Positions 43,948 through 52,050 of a stretch of 64,000 nt of DNA are shown one piece after another. The notes under the pieces were generated by a model. It ran no database searches. It saw only the letters and a program-made list of their open reading frames with translations, and was not told the DNA's origin. Source of the stretch: Bdellovibrio svalbardensis (GTDB lineage: Bacteria; Bdellovibrionota; Bdellovibrionia; Bdellovibrionales; Bdellovibrionaceae); NCBI RefSeq assembly GCF_029531655.1, contig NZ_JANRMI010000003.1, forward strand, positions 310,001 through 374,000. Direction: 5' to 3'. Made by a program: the position numbers and the translations under genes. How positions within the stretch are numbered: position 1 is the stretch's first letter; the number at the start of each line of letters is the position of its first letter.

Positions 43948-45048
43948 TTAGTAGTCGACGCCGATTCCTAGGGTGATGATATTTGAGGTAAAGTCTAGAT
44001 CCTCGTTAAAGGTCTTTAGGTAGCGGTACTCGGCGGTCAGCCAGAGATTCGAGATGCCATATTCGTTGCGAAGCGTGAAGGCTGTGTTGCGATCGAAAGC
44101 GGAGACGTTGAACATCATGCCTCCGGCGCCGTAAACACCCGGGGTTCCGACAGCTTTTGGAGCGGTATTATCGTCACGAACTTCGGCGACAGGGATGTAA
44201 GTGCCTCCGCCTGAGATATACGGAGCAAGCCATTGATGGCTGGTCCACTCCAAACGATAAATTCCACCCAAATTAAGAGGGACAGCGATAAAAGTGTATT
44301 TCTCCTTCGACTCTGTGCCATTCAAGGTCCCACAGTTGTCGCAGGCAAAGCGTCCTCTTCCTTGCTCAATCAAGAAACCCACACCAGCCTGAACTCCCAA
44401 GCGACCGAAAGAAGTGAACGGCTGCCACTCAAAATCAAACATAAAAATTGGAACCGGCGAGCCATGATACATAGTCACGAAGTTTGTTGTTCCATCTTTA
44501 GAAACAATAGTGGGAGCATCCATTGTTCCAATGCGGAAGGTTCCGGTTTTATTATAAGCGCCACTGTCTTTGGTTTTATAGACGTAGGTTCCATCTTTCT
44601 CGATGACGAGAAGACCTTTGGCGGCTTGTGGGTGATGAATGTATTCAACGCCTCCCTTAGGAGACTGCCGAACAACTTCACCATATTGGATTTTTTTAGC
44701 AGGCTTCACTTCCACCACAGGACTGACTGGAATCACCGACGGCTCTTCTTCAGCCGTGAGGTTTTTCCCGCCCGCCTCCGGAACTTTTTCGTTCAGATTG
44801 ACCGTGCTTTCCTCTTTTTTGGGCTCAGCAACTTGAACTGGAGCCGTAGGATTCGGTTCCGCACTTTTGATTTCATCTTCAATACTGAGCATTTCATCGG
44901 TCGTACCAGACTCTGCCGGAGTATCGAACTCGTTTTCATCCTGAGTGTAAGGTGGCTCTTGAGGTGCAGACTCTTTCGGCTGGGCGTGCGCCGTTTGCAA
45001 GGATGCCAATGTCATCATTGCTGCCAAAGAAAGCTTTAGAGATCTCAC
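43948..45048 (-). CDS. Probable outer-membrane barrel protein with long disordered linker
   Basis: 366 residues from a GTG at 45048 with a strong GAGGTGAG ribosome site; the GTGA overlap with the upstream stop shows coupling. A signal peptide (to AHA, residue 22) is followed by about 100 acidic, Pro/Glu-rich disordered residues, then a small domain (VVRQSPKGGVEYIHHPQAAKGLLVIEKDGTYVYKT). The last 190 residues alternate polar and hydrophobic positions with aromatic ends (PIFMFDFEWQPFTSFGRLGVQAGVGFLI; WLTAEYRYLKTFNEDLDFTSNIITLGIGVDY), the pattern of an 8-10-strand barrel ending in Tyr. It likely works with the CFI-box protein encoded just before it. Confidence 0.75.
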   Translation of the reverse strand: MRSLKLSLAAMMTLASLQTAHAQPKESAPQEPPYTQDENEFDTPAESGTTDEMLSIEDEIKSAEPNPTAPVQVAEPKKEESTVNLNEKVPEAGGKNLTAEEEPSVIPVSPVVEVKPAKKIQYGEVVRQSPKGGVEYIHHPQAAKGLLVIEKDGTYVYKTKDSGAYNKTGTFRIGTMDAPTIVSKDGTTNFVTMYHGSPVPIFMFDFEWQPFTSFGRLGVQAGVGFLIEQGRGRFACDNCGTLNGTESKEKYTFIAVPLNLGGIYRLEWTSHQWLAPYISGGGTYIPVAEVRDDNTAPKAVGTPGVYGAGGMMFNVSAFDRNTAFTLRNEYGISNLWLTAEYRYLKTFNEDLDFTSNIITLGIGVDY

Positions 45049-46460
45049 AACTCACCTCGGACGTTTCTTCCCAAAATCAATCGACGGTACAATTCGAAAA
45101 CAGTCACGAAAGCAGCCATCATAATCAACAGACTTATCCAGAATCCAAAGGCCACACTCATGCGTGCAAATAAGAGTAGCGGCCACAAAGCGGTGCGCAC
45201 AACGATCTTGGCCGTTTCATTGCCAGCAATCAGTTCTGCATACTTAGGGCTGTACTTGTAATAAGTCTTTACAAACTTTTGCCCCCACGAAAAAGGCAGC
45301 AAATATTTATTTCTGAAATCACGGAAAGACTGAACTTCCGGAGCCATATCACTGCCGAAAGCGGCTGTCGCAATAAAGCAGTGCTTATCATCCAACAATC
45401 CCACCACAGGCTCTGGCGTGGTACACAAAGTCGAGGCATCAACAGCCGTCGCCGGTGCGACTGCATTCGTCGCAGTCGGAGTATAAAAAGCGATCAGACC
45501 CGTCTGGTCCTTACTTGCCATAACCATGCAATACCGAGATCCATTGGTCAGGCCATCGATGCGATTGTCCGCCAGAGGATCTCCACCAAGTGTACTGACG
45601 GGCAAGCGAACGCTTGGAGAAGCATTCGTGATTCGCGCCACAGTTGCCGCATCATCAGCATCTGAAGAGTTTTGAATTTCGTAGAAGAACACAGCGCTTT
45701 GGTAAGTCGATCCAGAGTTCGGTGTTGCAGGGAAACTTGTTGAGACGGCCAAGGCATCCGCGTAGATCTTTTTATCCCCTGGGAACACCGTGAAATGACA
45801 GAAGCCGACGTTGATTGTATTTGGATCAGGATCCGTAGGACAGTCGACATAGTTCCACGATGTATCCGCCGCCGTTGCTTTTGCATAGCGAGTGACAATT
45901 TTCACCAACATTGAATCCGTTGTCGTCGTACCGCTGCCAACATTTTCAAATGCAATATACAAATCATGATTCAAATCTTTAGAGCAATCTGTCGTTGGAT
46001 TTGAGGGAATGTTATTGCAAAGATCTTTCCATGAAACCGTCACCGTGAAGCTGGTCGCGCCAGCTCTCCAGCTTGTAGTTCCAACAGAAGTTCCCGTCGA
46101 ACCACCCATTTTAACAGTTGGACCGGTGGTGTTCGAAGGATTCGTAATTGTCGCGTTATCGATATTGACGACAAGCTGTAAAATAGTGTCTGGAGAAATA
46201 TTATTTTCATTACAAGGGATCAGACCCGTTCCGCTGACCAAGTTCCCATTGCAGCTATTGCAAGTACTCGAAGTCGTGTCAGCGGTGCAGGTACCAGCAA
46301 AGCCCCCATAGATGATGGGCTTCTTGGTATCTGTAATATCGATTGCAGAAGCTCCCGAAGACTGACTGTACGTAAGCGTGGCAAAGGCATTTGCCGAGAA
46401 CAGCAAAACCAATGACGCAATTACCGAAGAGGATAGCTTCTTTTTCGACAAACCTAACAT
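45045..46460 (-). CDS. Exported protein with CFI-box and C-terminal membrane helix
   Basis: 471 residues from the ATG at 46460 (the frame opens at a TTG, 46496). A signal peptide (VIASLVLLFSANAFA) is followed by a large beta-rich, Thr/Ser-rich extracellular-type region with Cys pairs (GTCTADTTSSTCNSC). Near residue 372 is HCFIATAAFGS with PEVQSFRDFRNKYLLPF after it, the CFI-box C-terminal motif. A membrane helix (SVAFGFWISLLIMMAAFVTVFEL) and a basic tail end the protein, so it is anchored in the inner membrane. The box is thought to mark surface proteins, function unknown. The stop overlaps the next start by 4 bases. Confidence 0.85.
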   Translation of the reverse strand: MLGLSKKKLSSSVIASLVLLFSANAFATLTYSQSSGASAIDITDTKKPIIYGGFAGTCTADTTSSTCNSCNGNLVSGTGLIPCNENNISPDTILQLVVNIDNATITNPSNTTGPTVKMGGSTGTSVGTTSWRAGATSFTVTVSWKDLCNNIPSNPTTDCSKDLNHDLYIAFENVGSGTTTTDSMLVKIVTRYAKATAADTSWNYVDCPTDPDPNTINVGFCHFTVFPGDKKIYADALAVSTSFPATPNSGSTYQSAVFFYEIQNSSDADDAATVARITNASPSVRLPVSTLGGDPLADNRIDGLTNGSRYCMVMASKDQTGLIAFYTPTATNAVAPATAVDASTLCTTPEPVVGLLDDKHCFIATAAFGSDMAPEVQSFRDFRNKYLLPFSWGQKFVKTYYKYSPKYAELIAGNETAKIVVRTALWPLLLFARMSVAFGFWISLLIMMAAFVTVFELYRRLILGRNVRGEL

Positions 46461-46494
46461 ATCCAATATCGGACCATTAGTCGGGGCCGTTGTC

Positions 46495-46533
46495 AAAAAA
46501 ACCCACGAAGGTGGGGCATCGCCAGACCTTCGT
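46495..46533 (-). terminator. Terminator after asd with an alternative hairpin
   Basis: On the minus strand CCCAC-CTTC-GTGGG (46515-46502) is followed by seven T, a standard terminator. A second, overlapping pairing joins ACGAAGGT (46533-46526) to ACCTTCGT (46512-46505). Both cannot form at once. Confidence 0.88.
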
Positions 46534-46546
46534 AGAGCCTCTTTAG

Positions 46547-47566
46547 TTAGCTATGAAAGATCTTTTCGGCGATTTGAATTCCATTAAGTGCGGCCCCTTT
46601 GCGGATGTTATCTGAAACAACCCACATCAACCACATCTTTGGATCTTCGGGATCACGATGAATACGGCCCACATAGACAGGATCTTCACCTGAAACTTTA
46701 TGCGCCAAAGGGTAAACACTCTTCTTAGGATCGTCTTGAACAACAATACCTTCGAAGTTATGGAGTGCTTGCAGGACCTGTTCACGGTTCGCTTCGTTTT
46801 TCAGTGTGACCCAAACAGATTCGCTGTGTGCGTTCAATGCGGGGATGCGCACCGTGAAAGCTGACACTTTCAACTGAGATTGACCCAAGATCTTGCGCGT
46901 TTCCTTCATGATCTTCACTTCTTCACTGCAGAAGCCATCATCATTGAACGAACCGATTTGAGGGATGCAATTGAACAAAATCTGATGAGGGAAAGTTTTT
47001 GGCGTATGAGAAGCCGCCGGGTTCGACGTTTGATTCATCAACTCATCGTGACCGTCTTTGCCCGCACCGCTCACCGCTTGATATGTGCTAACGCGCACTT
47101 CTTCCAGACCAAACTTATCCAAAAGCGGTTTCAAAGCGACAACCAGTTGGATTGTCGAACAATTGGGATTGGCGATAATTTGCGGTTTGGAATCTTTATT
47201 GACCAAGTCCCCATTCACTTCGGGAACGATCAAGACTGTATTGGGATCCATACGGAAGGCCGCGGAATTATCAATGGCAAAAGCCCCTGCTGCCACCGCT
47301 TTGGGAGCCCATTCTTTAGAAATGTCATCTCCAGAAGAGAAAAACACCAGGTCCAAGCCATCAAAACAGCCTTCCTTAAGAACTTGGCAGGGCCAAGCAG
47401 TGCCTTGCAATTCAATTTTTTTACCAAGGGAGTTTTCAGAAGCGAAAGGGCGAAGCTCCGCAATTGGGAACTCGCGCTGAGCAAGGATTTCCATGAAGGT
47501 TTGGCCGACCATTCCGGTCGCGCCAACCACACCGACTTTAAGTTTGTCTTTAGGACTTCTTTTCAT
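46547..47566 (-). CDS. asd: Aspartate-semialdehyde dehydrogenase
   Basis: 339 residues. It reduces aspartyl phosphate to aspartate semialdehyde, the branch point to lysine/diaminopimelate and threonine/methionine. The NADP site VGVVGATGMVGQTFMEIL starts at residue 11; the active Cys136 is in ANPNCSTIQ; VSTYQAVSGAGKDG, a later RIPALNAHSESVWV and MWVVSDNIRKGAALN complete the family pattern. Its start overlaps the pssA end by 17 bases. It is last in an operon with a lipid kinase-like gene and pssA; lysC is elsewhere in the window. Confidence 0.97.
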   Translation of the reverse strand: MKRSPKDKLKVGVVGATGMVGQTFMEILAQREFPIAELRPFASENSLGKKIELQGTAWPCQVLKEGCFDGLDLVFFSSGDDISKEWAPKAVAAGAFAIDNSAAFRMDPNTVLIVPEVNGDLVNKDSKPQIIANPNCSTIQLVVALKPLLDKFGLEEVRVSTYQAVSGAGKDGHDELMNQTSNPAASHTPKTFPHQILFNCIPQIGSFNDDGFCSEEVKIMKETRKILGQSQLKVSAFTVRIPALNAHSESVWVTLKNEANREQVLQALHNFEGIVVQDDPKKSVYPLAHKVSGEDPVYVGRIHRDPEDPKMWLMWVVSDNIRKGAALNGIQIAEKIFHS

Positions 47567-48422
47567 CTTTCTTGATCTCTTCTTCTTCCTCTTCCTCGAG
47601 GACTAGATCGCTCTCGTGAACTGCTGCTGGAGCATAGACACTTGGTTTGATCTTGCGAATATTTTTACCAAGCTTGAAGACACCGAATACGGCACCCAAA
47701 GCCGCGTAACTCATAAACAAGACAAACAGCATAACTTCGGGACGAAGAGCTACGACAACCAAAACACCGACACCGAGGATCAGGTAACGGAATGGAAGAC
47801 GCTCTTTCAAATCCAAGTCTTTGAAGCTGCGGAACCGGAAGTTGCTGACCATCACGATGGCCAACAAAATTGTCATGATCAAAAGACCGTAATTTCCCAT
47901 TGGCTCTAGTTCCAAATCCTGGAATGCCAATACGGAAGAGGCCACAATACCCGCCGCCATTGGAATTGGCAGACCTTGGAAATAGTTTTTTTCAACAACG
48001 TTTGCTTGCACGTTAAAACGCGCCAAACGCAAACCACCGCAGGCTACGAAAAGGAAGCACGCCACCCAGCCCAAACGACCAAAAGGCTGCAGCGCCCACA
48101 AGAAAAGCAAAACGCCTGGAGCCATACCGAAGCTGACAAGGTCGCAAAGAGAATCGTATTCCGCACCAAACTTACTAGTTGAGCGAGTCAAACGCGCCAA
48201 ACGACCATCGAGTTGGTCAAATACGGCAGCAACTACGATCGCGTAGGCAGCCCAAAGATAATTACCTTTGATTGATTGAATAACCGCAAAGAAACCGCAA
48301 AAAAGATTTCCTGTCGTCATCAAGTTAGGAAGAATGTAAATGTACATTGCCAAGCGCTGAGCGCGAGCATCTTCAGTTTCTAATTGTGCCTGTGTATGAG
48401 AATGTGTGTGTTCTGTAGCCAT
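47550..48422 (-). CDS. pssA: CDP-diacylglycerol-serine O-phosphatidyltransferase
   Basis: 290 residues with about seven membrane helices. It makes phosphatidylserine, the precursor of phosphatidylethanolamine. The CDP-alcohol phosphotransferase motif D-G-x2-A-R-x8-G-x3-D-x3-D is complete in LDGRLARLTRSTSKFGAEYDSLCDLVSFGMAP. The N-terminus (YILPNLMTTGNLFCGFFAV) and the PMAAGIVASS block are typical of the PssA type over PgsA. The C-terminus has an acidic run then a basic end (EEEEEEEIKKDEKKS). It lies 9 bases after the kinase-like gene. Confidence 0.95.
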   Translation of the reverse strand: MATEHTHSHTQAQLETEDARAQRLAMYIYILPNLMTTGNLFCGFFAVIQSIKGNYLWAAYAIVVAAVFDQLDGRLARLTRSTSKFGAEYDSLCDLVSFGMAPGVLLFLWALQPFGRLGWVACFLFVACGGLRLARFNVQANVVEKNYFQGLPIPMAAGIVASSVLAFQDLELEPMGNYGLLIMTILLAIVMVSNFRFRSFKDLDLKERLPFRYLILGVGVLVVVALRPEVMLFVLFMSYAALGAVFGVFKLGKNIRKIKPSVYAPAAVHESDLVLEEEEEEEIKKDEKKS

Positions 48423-48431
48423 GTCGGAAAT

Positions 48432-49097
48432 CTATCCGACAATGGCAAAAAATCCAAAGAAATAAAACAAGATAGATATACCAACGGCGCTCATCAGAGG
48501 AAGGGTCAAATTATCGTCAAGTTTACCAATAGGAATCAACTCTGCGAAAGCTCCCACCAAACCAGCAAGAAGACTTACAACGATAAGACGATCCGTTAAA
48601 TAGTTGTGAGCTAACAAGTAAATCAGCGTCAAAGCGGTGCAGACAAAGAATGCTGCCATGAAGCCTTGAATCGACTTGTGGCCAAAGATTTTATCTTTGC
48701 CATACAAGATTCCAAAATAACTGGCGATGGGATCTGCAAAAGCCAAGAACAATAATGTCAAAGCCACCACAGGGCGTGGGAAGAGAATATCCACTAGCAA
48801 GACACCTGAAAGAAGATAGGTTGTACCCGCTAAGTTTCTAGCCTCGCTCTGGCGCATAATAGGTTTGAACGCATGTAGAACCCAATCGTTCAAAGCTGGA
48901 TATTTTTGACGCAAAAAATCGAATGGAACAAAAAGACACCAAGAAATTGCAAGAATCGTCATCGACACTGCGGGCGGAAGGTACACGTAGGCCAAAAACA
49001 TGCTGAAGACTCCAGACATGTGCCAAATTTTCCGAGCATAATGAATGTCAGAGCGCTTCTTAAGATCCACGATATGAGTTAGTCCTTCTAATATCAT
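48432..49097 (-). CDS. Diacylglycerol/polyprenol kinase family membrane protein
   Basis: 221 residues, five to seven membrane helices. It matches the SEC59/DGK1/VTE5 family of CTP-dependent lipid kinases: RKIWHMSGVF near the start, LAFADPIASYFGILYGKDKIFGHKSIQGFMAAFF in the middle, and AELIPIGKLDDNLTLPLMSAV near the end. Members phosphorylate dolichol, phytol or diacylglycerol; which lipid is used here is unknown. Being 9 bases from pssA suggests phosphatidate supply for phospholipid synthesis. First gene of the operon with pssA and asd. Confidence 0.88.
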   Translation of the reverse strand: MILEGLTHIVDLKKRSDIHYARKIWHMSGVFSMFLAYVYLPPAVSMTILAISWCLFVPFDFLRQKYPALNDWVLHAFKPIMRQSEARNLAGTTYLLSGVLLVDILFPRPVVALTLLFLAFADPIASYFGILYGKDKIFGHKSIQGFMAAFFVCTALTLIYLLAHNYLTDRLIVVSLLAGLVGAFAELIPIGKLDDNLTLPLMSAVGISILFYFFGFFAIVG

Positions 49098-49185
49098 CCG
49101 GCGCTAACTTAAAGGCTGGATGCGCGAGAATCAATTTAATTGATCCTACTCTAACCGATCGCATTAAGAATGTGATATTATTAAA

Positions 49186-49707
49186 TTAAATCTTTGTCGA
49201 ATGAACGCGGACAATCTCTTCAACTGATTTTCCCGAGCGTTCACGATAACGAATCGCAATTTCGTTCTCTCCGCTCTGCAGTTGAATAAGGTCTGTTTGA
49301 TATTTATCAGCGCCGCGCGAAAAAATAGATGCGGTGTAGCCATTACTTTTATTAATGATCTCCACGTCACCTTCTTGCAAACCCTTTACGCAGTTTTTCC
49401 CTTGAAATTGAACAAAGGCACCGCGAATCGAAACGGTTTGAGCAGCTTTTTTTGAACAGTTCAAATCAACCTGTGTGAATTGTTCCAACGCAGAACCCAC
49501 TTTGTGGGTTGTCACAGGAACACTCGCAGGCACGCGCGAAGACGATGATGCCAACGTGGACGCCGAGGCCACTGCAGACTCCGCCGGAAGCATTTCTTCT
49601 TCCGTCAGGCTTAAAAAAGTACGTGCTCCCAAAAGGAGAACCAGCACCAATGTAACTGCAATAAATTGAATGTCTGAAGCTTGGCGTTTGAACATGATGT
49701 TCTTCAT
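49186..49707 (-). CDS. Single-pass membrane protein with periplasmic beta domain
   Basis: About 173 residues from the ATG at 49707; ATGs at 49740 and 49695 are also possible, and none has a strong ribosome site. One membrane helix (IQFIAVTLVLVLLLGARTFLSL) is followed by an Ala/Ser-rich linker and a 90-residue C-terminal domain with two Cys (VDLNCSKK, GKNCVKG) and Ig-like alternation (VEIINKSNGYTASIF; GENEIAIRYRERSG). Function not recognised. It may bind an extracellular ligand or structural partner. Confidence 0.7.
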   Translation of the reverse strand: MKNIMFKRQASDIQFIAVTLVLVLLLGARTFLSLTEEEMLPAESAVASASTLASSSSRVPASVPVTTHKVGSALEQFTQVDLNCSKKAAQTVSIRGAFVQFQGKNCVKGLQEGDVEIINKSNGYTASIFSRGADKYQTDLIQLQSGENEIAIRYRERSGKSVEEIVRVHSTKI

Positions 49708-49855
49708 CGGATATTCATTGCAGGACTTTAGCTGTGTCATTCTGAGAATTGTCGACCAATTTCTAAACACCGTCTTAAGTATAGCTAATCAAATACCGAT
49801 AATTGGTCTAGAGCCGGCACAGCCGTTGCTCTACTAGTTCTCGGGGGATGAACTT

Positions 49856-50887
49856 ATGTCAGCACGTTTTCTCAAAAGGAATCGCAAACTTGGAGCTATG
49901 GCAGCGACTATCGCCGCTATGACTGTCACGATTGTGAGCTTTCAGAACTGCGCACCTCCTGCGAATTGCGGAAGCAGCTCCAGCGGCTGCTCTACAGATA
50001 GCTCCTCGACTTCAGGCTCGGGCAGCACCGGATCCAGCGCGAAATCTCCTTATCAAAATAACAGCAATCTGGTCATTGGTGGTGGCGGTTCTGGCGGAAC
50101 TAGCACCAGTGGAAGCGGCAGCAGCGGCACGATTGTCGTTGGTGGCGGTGGCTCATCTGGAAGTGGCTCATCAACTGGCGGAAGCACCTCTTCTGGTGGA
50201 GGCACCGGCACTATCGTTGTTGGCGGCGGTGGGGCAACCAGTGGCAACGCTCTAAGCATCGCAAAGCAACCGCAAAGTCTTTCCGTGTATGAAAAAGCGG
50301 ACTTCAATTTTGAAGTGTCTGTTACTGGCGGGAAATATCCTTACACTTATCAATGGTATAAAGACGGCTCTCCGGTGACCAGCGGCCTCGGAACTTACGC
50401 ATTCTATATGGACAATGCAGATCGATGGGCGAAAGAGGGTGTTTACTCTGTGACCGTCAAAGATGCGACGGGATCTGCGGTGACCAGTCAGTCTGTGCGC
50501 TTGGGAATTATCGAACCAACGACGGGTTGTGCCGCGGGTTCTTATTTCACTTATACTAACGGCAACTACGACCAGGCCTATGGATACTTCCCTCAATACT
50601 TCGATGGTCCTCGAGGTAAGTTTATCATTCACTCAAGTTACGATACGATGAACCTGTTGTATCAATTTGCCGGTTATGCCGGATTGAAATCCTGGAGTTT
50701 CCCGGCGCTGGCACATTTGGGAAAAGCCACGCTGTCTTGTGAAGAAACGATTCCAAGAATTCAATCGCCCACAAATTGTTATGCTTATACAGGCATCGTG
50801 ACCTTCGAATGCCACAATAATAAGTTAAAGATGATTTCTAATACTTGTGTTCGTGGGGCTTATGAATGCGGGGGCGGCGGCCGCTAG
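49856..50887 (+). CDS. Gly/Ser-rich exported protein with Ig-like domain
   Basis: 343 residues. The N-terminus ends VTIVSFQNCAPPANC, a lipobox-like FQNC at Cys32 after a hydrophobic stretch. Residues 38-130 are low-complexity Gly/Ser with the unit [VI]VGGGGS seen about three times (VIGGGG, IVVGGGG twice). An Ig-like domain follows at about 137-220 (QPQSLSVYEKADFNFEV, YTYQWYKDGSPV, GVYSVTVKDATGS), then a Cys-rich C-terminal domain (six or so Cys, ending CVRGAYECGGGGR). This is a cell-surface stalk-and-head design; the ligand is unknown. Confidence 0.8.
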   Translation: MSARFLKRNRKLGAMAATIAAMTVTIVSFQNCAPPANCGSSSSGCSTDSSSTSGSGSTGSSAKSPYQNNSNLVIGGGGSGGTSTSGSGSSGTIVVGGGGSSGSGSSTGGSTSSGGGTGTIVVGGGGATSGNALSIAKQPQSLSVYEKADFNFEVSVTGGKYPYTYQWYKDGSPVTSGLGTYAFYMDNADRWAKEGVYSVTVKDATGSAVTSQSVRLGIIEPTTGCAAGSYFTYTNGNYDQAYGYFPQYFDGPRGKFIIHSSYDTMNLLYQFAGYAGLKSWSFPALAHLGKATLSCEETIPRIQSPTNCYAYTGIVTFECHNNKLKMISNTCVRGAYECGGGGR

Positions 50888-50895
50888 AGCTTGCG

Positions 50896-50928
50896 AATCT
50901 GACTGCCGGATCTTCCGACAGTCAGATT
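50896..50928. terminator. Long hairpin between convergent genes
   Basis: AATCTGACTG (50896-50905) pairs with CAGTCAGATT (50919-50928); inside, CGGA and TCCG pair around TCT with one mismatch between. T-rich DNA follows on the plus side. It separates the surface protein gene (plus) and exbD (minus). Confidence 0.85.
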
Positions 50929-50935
50929 GCTTGAT

Positions 50936-51340
50936 TTACTTTTTATCAATGCTGATAGCGAACTTCTTCACACCAGCACTTTTCACGATATCCAAAAGAC
51001 CGACAACCTTCCCGTGCGGAACGTCTTTATCCGCAGAAATGATCGCCTGAACTTCTGTATTCTTTGCCACTTCTTCCAAAGCTTTAGCTTTCACAGCCTC
51101 TTCAGATACAAAAGTGCCATTTAAATTAATACGTCCATCCGCAGTTAATGCGATATTGAGCTTGCTTGGAGCGGTTTGATCGCCGCTTGCAGCTTTTGGC
51201 AGATTCACGTTGATCGTTGGCTTGATAAACATCGGAGCCGTCACCATGAAAATGATGAGGACCACCAGGATGATATCGACCAACGGGACAACGTTAATGT
51301 CCGCTATGGCGTCGTTATCTTGTCCCGATTTCATTGCCAT
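50936..51340 (-). CDS. Biopolymer transport protein ExbD/TolR family
   Basis: 134 residues. One membrane helix (INVVPLVDIILVVLIIFMV) contains the conserved Asp that carries protons, and a periplasmic domain follows with the family end (VVGLLDIVKSAGVKKFAIS). It works with the ExbB/TolQ protein, whose gene ends 2 bases upstream, to turn proton flow into motion. A MAMKSG start is used, with a second in-frame ATG two codons on. No tonB, tolA or tolB is near, so the powered partner is not in this window. Confidence 0.95.
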   Translation of the reverse strand: MAMKSGQDNDAIADINVVPLVDIILVVLIIFMVTAPMFIKPTINVNLPKAASGDQTAPSKLNIALTADGRINLNGTFVSEEAVKAKALEEVAKNTEVQAIISADKDVPHGKVVGLLDIVKSAGVKKFAISIDKK

Positions 51341-51342
51341 GA

Positions 51343-51972
51343 TTAAACACCTTTTTTCTTAGCATAAGCGAGGCAAAGCTCTTTTACGCTATCAAGACTT
51401 TGGAAGATGCTGCGCACTTGTTTGCTATAATAGTTGTAGAAAATAACTGCAGGGATCGCCACGAAAAGACCTGCTGCGGTTGCAACAAGGGCCATTGAGA
51501 TGCCCGCCATAACTGTTTGCTGACCCGCCTCTGGAGATTGGGCCAAGTCATTAAAGGCTTTCATGATCCCCAAAACTGTACCAAACAAACCTACGTAAGG
51601 CGCATTGGAACCCACGGTCGCCAAGAAGTTCAAATACTTCTCAAGCTCAGGACGCTCCGTCAGAGCAAATGTATTAAACACTTCCTCAAGGCCTTTACTT
51701 CCAGAATCTCTCATGTGTTTCATCGCGTAACCAGCCGCACGCCCCTCTAAAGAATTTGGATCTTTAGAAAGATCTTCAACGTCTTCCAAACTATTGCTTT
51801 GCAACGCCAGCTTGATGCGGGCACGGACTCTTTGAGACTCTGCAGATACTTTTTTAAGAGCAAAATATCTTTCTAGAATCATCCCAATGCTCAAAACGCT
51901 GAGAAGAAGCAAAAGCCACAAGACCACTTGGTCCGCCAGATGAGCCACTGAGAATATTTTTTCCGCAAGCAT
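51343..51972 (-). CDS. MotA/TolQ/ExbB proton channel protein
   Basis: 209 residues from the ATG at 51972 with GGAGG ten bases upstream (the frame opens at 52047). Three membrane helices: one at the start (VVLWLLLLLSVLSIGMIL), and two after the cytoplasmic loop in the family block FLATVGSNAPYVGLFGTVLGIMKAFND and MAGISMALVATAAGLFVAIPAVIFYNYY. It pairs with ExbD. The cytoplasmic loop is Leu/Glu-rich. The gene is 78 bases from the divergent sulfatase-like gene. Confidence 0.95.
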   Translation of the reverse strand: MLAEKIFSVAHLADQVVLWLLLLLSVLSIGMILERYFALKKVSAESQRVRARIKLALQSNSLEDVEDLSKDPNSLEGRAAGYAMKHMRDSGSKGLEEVFNTFALTERPELEKYLNFLATVGSNAPYVGLFGTVLGIMKAFNDLAQSPEAGQQTVMAGISMALVATAAGLFVAIPAVIFYNYYSKQVRSIFQSLDSVKELCLAYAKKKGV

Positions 51973-52050
51973 GATGTGAAATCCTCCAAATCTTTGACCT
52001 AATATAACTATTGAGCCATTATCTCTAGATCGTTCACACATGGTCAAGGT

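Noticed and set aside
44233-45039. Long plus-strand open frame (268 codons)
   Set aside because: It is antisense to the barrel-like gene, has poor protein character and no ribosome site; the minus strand gene has a signal peptide and barrel pattern.
46880-47575. Plus-strand open frame (231 codons)
   Set aside because: Antisense to asd, whose motifs are complete.
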